A stretch of DNA of 8,687 bases, taken from the NCBI GenBank assembly GCA_919901335.1, contig CAKKOZ010000031.1, forward strand, positions 4,919 through 13,605. The letters run 5' to 3'. How positions within the stretch are numbered: the stretch's first letter is position 1; each line of letters begins with the position of its first letter. Below the pieces are notes generated by a model. It saw only the letters and a list, made by a program, of their open reading frames with translations. It searched no databases and had not been told where the DNA came from. Below, in pieces: positions 5,489 through 8,687 of this stretch. The stretch comes from Nitrospiria bacterium (GTDB taxonomy: Bacteria; Nitrospirota; Nitrospiria; JACQBZ01). A program made the position numbers and the translations under genes.

Positions 5489-5866
5489 ATGGTTCCCCAA
5501 ACAGCCGCCTACCTGTCCCAATATTTTTCGATCTTCCTGTTTATCATCCTGGCAATCGGGTTCGGGGTGGTCACCCTTCTGATCAGCAACGTGGTCCAGC
5601 CCCGTCTCGACACGGAAGAGAAGCTATCCCCGTACGAATGCGGCAGCGAGCCGATCTCGGACGCGCGCAATCCCTTTCCGGTCCGGTATTACATCATCGC
5701 GATGTTGTTCGTGATCTTTGACGTCGAGATGATCTTCATCTATCCGTGGGCGATCGTCTTTGACAAGATCGGTTTCTGGGGGCTTTTCGAGATGGGGGTC
5801 TTCATCGGGCTGTTCATCTTCGGTTACATCTACGCCTGGAAGAAAGGGGCGCTGCAATGGGAGTAG
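5489..5866 (+). CDS. nuoA: NADH-quinone oxidoreductase subunit A
   Basis: NuoA is a small membrane subunit of complex I beside the quinone channel (ND3 homologue). It has 125 residues with three hydrophobic helices at about 13-33, 66-88 and 97-117. The diagnostic loop LSPYECGSEP (46-55) carries the conserved Cys (C51) of the ND3 loop that closes over the quinone site, and FDVE (77-80) in helix 2 holds the conserved acidic residues. First gene of the operon. ATG 5489 is chosen over the in-frame GTG 5486: the AAAGGGG at 5478-5484 lies 4 bases from the ATG and would touch the GTG. Its last 10 bases overlap nuoB. Confidence 0.95.
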   Translation: MVPQTAAYLSQYFSIFLFIILAIGFGVVTLLISNVVQPRLDTEEKLSPYECGSEPISDARNPFPVRYYIIAMLFVIFDVEMIFIYPWAIVFDKIGFWGLFEMGVFIGLFIFGYIYAWKKGALQWE

Positions 5867-6363
5867 GAGCCTTCGACGGCGATGGCGGCCTCGTCACGAC
5901 CACGATCGAGCAGGCGGTCAACTGGGCCCGGAAGGGGTCACTCTGGCCGTTGACCTTCGGCCTAGCCTGCTGCGCGATCGAAATGATCGCGGCCGTCTCC
6001 GCGCGATACGACATGGACCGGTACGGGGCGGGCGTCTTTCGCGCCTCGCCGCGGCAGTCGGACCTGATGATCGTGGCCGGAACGGTCTGTCGCCGGATGG
6101 CCCCCGTGATCCGTAAAATTTACGACCAGATGCCGGAGCCGAAATATGTGATTTCGATGGGCTCCTGCGCCACCTCCGGCAACATCTATAACAGCTACGC
6201 CGTGGTGCAGGGGGTGGACCGGTTCGTGCCGGTGGACATCTACGTCCCGGGCTGTCCTCCCACTCCCGAGGCGCTCTTCGACGGCATACTGAAACTGCAG
6301 CAGAAGATTATGAAACAACGAGTCTTCATCAAAAGCCCGATCCTGGGCTCGACGAAAATTTAA
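5857..6363 (+). CDS. nuoB: NADH-quinone oxidoreductase subunit B (N2 cluster)
   Basis: NuoB (PSST) binds cluster N2, which hands electrons to quinone. It has 168 residues. The four [4Fe-4S] ligands are all present: the tandem C38-C39 in GLACCAIEM, C104 in SMGSCATSG, and C133 in VPGCPP. Other family stretches are RYDMDRYGAGVFRASPRQSD (about 50-69), VAGTVCRRMAP and YAVVQGVDRFVPVDIYVPG. After C133 it reads CPPTPE where most homologues I recall have CPPRPE. The ATG lies inside the nuoA end (10-base overlap), with AAAGGGG about 7 bases upstream, so translation is coupled to nuoA. The short, polar N-terminus (1-12) is variable in the family. Confidence 0.96.
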   Translation: MGVGAFDGDGGLVTTTIEQAVNWARKGSLWPLTFGLACCAIEMIAAVSARYDMDRYGAGVFRASPRQSDLMIVAGTVCRRMAPVIRKIYDQMPEPKYVISMGSCATSGNIYNSYAVVQGVDRFVPVDIYVPGCPPTPEALFDGILKLQQKIMKQRVFIKSPILGSTKI

Positions 6364-6378
6364 GGGGGCCGTCCGGAG

Positions 6379-6894
6379 ATGACGTTGCATCCGACCGCAG
6401 AGAAGATCCAGGGGAAATTTCCCGAGGCGTTTGTCTCCTCCAAAGAATGGCGGGGCGACCTGGCCGTCACGGTCAAGAAGGCCGCGATCGTCCCGGTCTG
6501 CCGCTATCTGCATGACGACCCCGAGATGGATTTCGACTACATCATCCATGTCTCATCGGTGGACTATCCCGAGGATGAGGCGCGTTTCGAGGTGGTTTAT
6601 GAATTTTACTCTCTTCGCCGCCGTCAGCGGATCCGGATCAAGGCCCGTGTGACGGAGGAGGACTGCGCCATCGACTCGGTGACTGGAATTTGGAAGGGCG
6701 CCGATTTCATGGAACGCGAGGTGTTCGACATGATGGGGGTCCGGTTCAATCACCATCCCGATCTCCGTCGGATCCTGATGCCGGACGAGTACGACGAGGG
6801 CTACCCCCTCCGGAAGGATTTTCCCCTGGCCGGAAAAGGGTGGCGCGACACGTTTGAGTTCATCACCGAGGGGTCTCGCAAGAAGGCGACATGA
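6379..6894 (+). CDS. nuoC: NADH-quinone oxidoreductase subunit C
   Basis: NuoC (30-kDa subunit) is a structural subunit of the peripheral arm that packs against NuoB and NuoD. It has 171 residues, separate from NuoD (not the NuoCD fusion of E. coli). The family signature EREVFDMMGVRF (112-123), then HPDLRRILMPDEYDEGYPLRKDFP (126-149), is intact. It begins 15 bases after the nuoB stop, with AAGGGGG 10 bases upstream of the ATG, and its stop overlaps the nuoD start as ATGA. Confidence 0.95.
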   Translation: MTLHPTAEKIQGKFPEAFVSSKEWRGDLAVTVKKAAIVPVCRYLHDDPEMDFDYIIHVSSVDYPEDEARFEVVYEFYSLRRRQRIRIKARVTEEDCAIDSVTGIWKGADFMEREVFDMMGVRFNHHPDLRRILMPDEYDEGYPLRKDFPLAGKGWRDTFEFITEGSRKKAT

Positions 6895-8150
6895 CGACGG
6901 ACGCGAAACAGAAGGCAGGCGAATCCGCGGCCGAGCATTCGGGCGCGGGAGTTCCCGTGCCGAACAGGACGCTTCCCCTGCTTCGGACCGAGAAGCTGAT
7001 GCTCAACATGGGCCCTCAGCATCCCAGCACGCACGGGGTGTTGAAGATTATCCTGGACCTGGAGGGCGAGCGGGTCATCAAGGCCACGCCGGTCCTGGGG
7101 TTTCTCCACCGGGGCGTGGAGAAGCTGGCCGAGGACGGGACGTATCACCAGTTCATCCCGCACACCGACCGGCTGGATTACGTCTGCGCGATGTACAACA
7201 ACTTCGCCTATGTCCGGGCGGTCGAAAAACTTTTGGACATGAAGGTGCCGGATCGCGCCGAATACCTCCGTACGATCGTGGCCGAGGTCCAGCGGATCAT
7301 CGGCCATCTCTTCTGGCTGGGGTCGCAGGCGCTGGACATCGGCGCGATGACCGTTTTCTTCTATACGTTCCGGGAGCGGGAAGTGCTCCTGGATTTTTTC
7401 GACGACCTGTGCGGGGCGAGGCTCACGACGAGCTGGTACCGCATCGGCGGGGTCGAGAACGACATCAGCCCCAAGCTGATCGGCGACCTGCGAAAATTTT
7501 TGGAAAACTTTAACGAGAAGCTGGACGAATACAACGCCTTGCTCGAGACGAACCGGATCTGGCTGGCGCGGACGAAAAACATCGCCGTGATCTCGGCCGA
7601 GGACGCGATCAATTTCGGGCTTTCCGGCCCGACGCTTCGCGGCTCCGGCGTGGATTACGATCTCCGAAAATACGAGCCGTACGGCGCATACGACAAGGTT
7701 CAATGGGATGTGCCGGTCGGGAAGAACGGCGACACCTACGACCGGTACTGGATCCGTATTTTAGAAATGAAGGAGAGCGCGAAGATCGTAAAGCAGTGCC
7801 TGGACCAGCTCCCGGCGGGTCCTTACATGGTCGAAGATCCCCGGGTAACGCTGCCGCCCAAGGACAAGGTCTTCACGAACCTGGAGCACATGATCCGGCA
7901 GTTCAAGCTGTTCACCGAGGGATTCCGGACGCCGCCCGGTGAGATCTACTGCGGGACCGAGGCGCACAAGGGCGAGCTGGGATTCTATATCGTGAGCGAC
8001 GGGAGCGGAAAACCGTACCGGCTCAAGATCCGCGCGCCGTCGTTCATCCATATGGGCGCGTTTGATTATATGGCGCGGGGCTACATGATCGCCGACATCG
8101 TCACGATCTTCGGGACGTACGATATCGTCATGGGGGAATGCGATAGGTAG
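6891..8150 (+). CDS. nuoD: NADH-quinone oxidoreductase subunit D (quinone-binding 49-kDa subunit)
   Basis: NuoD forms the quinone cavity with NuoB and is related to the large subunit of NiFe hydrogenases, without the metal ligands. It has 419 residues. About 30 polar, Ala/Gly-rich residues (1-30) precede the conserved core, a little longer than the Thermus protein. The quinone-head ligands are visible: H48 in GPQHPSTHG and Y97 in RLDYV, with the same 49-residue spacing as H38 and Y87 of Thermus Nqo4. Further hallmarks are FLHRGVEKL, FFYTFREREVLLDFFDDL, YRIGGVENDI, RGSGVDYDLRKYEPY, GELGFYIVSDGSGKPYRLK, RAPSFIHM and the ending VMGECDR. It is coupled to nuoC through ATGA. A GC-rich palindrome begins directly after its TAG. 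Confidence 0.96.
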   Translation: MTTDAKQKAGESAAEHSGAGVPVPNRTLPLLRTEKLMLNMGPQHPSTHGVLKIILDLEGERVIKATPVLGFLHRGVEKLAEDGTYHQFIPHTDRLDYVCAMYNNFAYVRAVEKLLDMKVPDRAEYLRTIVAEVQRIIGHLFWLGSQALDIGAMTVFFYTFREREVLLDFFDDLCGARLTTSWYRIGGVENDISPKLIGDLRKFLENFNEKLDEYNALLETNRIWLARTKNIAVISAEDAINFGLSGPTLRGSGVDYDLRKYEPYGAYDKVQWDVPVGKNGDTYDRYWIRILEMKESAKIVKQCLDQLPAGPYMVEDPRVTLPPKDKVFTNLEHMIRQFKLFTEGFRTPPGEIYCGTEAHKGELGFYIVSDGSGKPYRLKIRAPSFIHMGAFDYMARGYMIADIVTIFGTYDIVMGECDR

Positions 8151-8172
8151 GGGCGGGCCTATGTGTCCGCCC
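8151..8172. repeat. GC-rich palindrome (REP-like) between nuoD and nuoG
   Basis: GGGCGGGC (8151-8158) and GTCCGCCC (8165-8172) form an 8-bp stem with one G-U pair and a 6-base loop, starting on the base after the nuoD stop. There is no T-run, so it is not a standard terminator. The surrounding pattern GTAGGGGCGGGCC...CCGCCC resembles dispersed GTAGGGGCG-type palindromes I recall from many bacterial genomes. In the mRNA it would form a stable hairpin within the operon, 7 bases before the nuoG RBS. Confidence 0.6.
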
Positions 8173-8193
8173 GGTATGTAGAGGAAACGCAAG

Positions 8194-8687
8194 ATGGGTA
8201 CACGAGACGCCAAAGAAGCAAGGTTATTAGGGGCCGGGGAAGAGATCGATCTCGAGATTGACGGCGAGAAGGTCAAGGCGCCCGAGGGCCGGTCGCTGTA
8301 CGATGTCTTAAGCGGCATGGGAAAGATCATCCCGGCGATGTGCTACCACTACACCTTCACGCCGTTCGGTTCCTGCGGGATGTGCCTGGTCGAGGTGGAG
8401 GGCAAGAAGGCGCCCGTACGGTCCTGCACCGCGTCGGTTCAGTCCGGAATGATCGTCCGGACCGAGACGCCGCCGCTCAAAGACGCACAGAAGAAGGCCT
8501 TGATCAAGCATCTCTCGACGCATCCTCTGGACTGCCCTGTCTGCGACGCCGACGGCCACTGCGAGCTCCAGGATTTCACCTTCCAGTTCGGCATCGGCGA
8601 AGTGCCCAACGTGAAACAGAAGGGAATTCCCGAGGACACCCGTTCGATCGTCCTGGATTTCAACATGAACCGCTGCATCCTCTGCGG
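8194..8687 (+). CDS. nuoG: NADH-quinone oxidoreductase subunit G, 3' end beyond window
   Basis: N-terminal 164 codons of NuoG, the Fe-S-rich subunit that carries electrons from the NuoE/F side towards NuoI. The 2Fe-2S (N1b) ligands are C50, C61, C64 and C78 in the pattern C-x10-C-x2-C-x13-C. The His-Cys motif for cluster N5 is H110, C114, C117 and C123 in HPLDCPVCDADGHCELQ. A following CxxC (C161, C164) at the window edge begins the next [4Fe-4S] site. AGAGGA at 8180-8185 lies 8 bases from the ATG. The same N-terminal module occurs in some NAD-linked formate dehydrogenases and hydrogenases, but position after nuoABCD favours NuoG. nuoE and nuoF do not lie between it and nuoD. Confidence 0.9.
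   Translation, partial: MGTRDAKEARLLGAGEEIDLEIDGEKVKAPEGRSLYDVLSGMGKIIPAMCYHYTFTPFGSCGMCLVEVEGKKAPVRSCTASVQSGMIVRTETPPLKDAQKKALIKHLSTHPLDCPVCDADGHCELQDFTFQFGIGEVPNVKQKGIPEDTRSIVLDFNMNRCILC

Noticed and set aside
5962..6549. Open frame of 195 codons on the minus strand opposite nuoB/nuoC
   Set aside because: Spans two real genes antisense, with no motif and no RBS-led start.
6801..7703. Long open frame (300 codons) on the minus strand opposite nuoC/nuoD
   Set aside because: It lies wholly antisense to well-supported Nuo genes, is rich in Arg/His/Pro/Asp as expected for the complement of GC-rich codons, and shows no recognisable domain.
1..8687. CRISPR array, prophage, intact insertion sequence or novel defence island
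   Set aside because: No regularly spaced direct repeats, no transposase or phage gene, and apart from the decayed toxin-antitoxin pair all genes are housekeeping or transport.

Overview
This looks like a bacterial chromosome segment of moderately high GC with tightly packed genes and ATGA-type overlaps. The proteins (TtuA-type thiolase, TrmI, a PmtA-like methyltransferase, and a Nuo operon running A-B-C-D straight into G) resemble, from memory, those of Nitrospirota or a related deep Gram-negative lineage. That assignment is an impression rather than a proof, because no 16S or other decisive marker is present.

Layout. Positions 1-1631 hold a two-gene tRNA-modification operon: the 3' part of a TtuA/TIGR00269-type tRNA thiolation enzyme, translationally coupled to trmI (tRNA m1A58 methyltransferase). 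A short palindrome abuts the trmI stop, followed by about 340 bases with no convincing gene. Positions 1936-2506 hold a decayed toxin-antitoxin module: a strong promoter with a palindrome in its spacer, an intact 71-residue antitoxin, and a Doc (Fic-fold) toxin gene that has lost its catalytic motif through an internal, out-of-frame deletion. Next comes a minus-strand NCS2/AzgA-like permease (2524-4065), divergent from a PmtA-like SAM methyltransferase (4212-4850), with back-to-back promoters between them. clpS lies on the minus strand (4880-5191). From 5401 to the window end runs a complex I operon: promoter, nuoA, nuoB, nuoC, nuoD and the N-terminal part of nuoG, which runs off the edge.

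How the genes work together. TtuA and TrmI both act on the T-loop of tRNA; in Thermus, m1A58 promotes 2-thiolation of T54, so the coupled pair suggests a T-loop modification unit. NuoB, NuoC and NuoD form the quinone-side peripheral arm of complex I, NuoA is a membrane subunit next to the quinone site, and NuoG carries Fe-S clusters on the electron-input side. The NADH-binding subunits NuoE and NuoF are missing from their usual place between nuoD and nuoG; a GC-rich palindrome is found there instead.

Most of the window is ordinary housekeeping sequence. The points worth a second look are the dead Doc toxin beside an intact antitoxin and promoter, the D-to-G junction in the nuo operon, the T-loop gene pair, and the recurrence of short palindromes at stop codons. 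I found no clear new defence or mobile system, CRISPR array, tRNA or rRNA.
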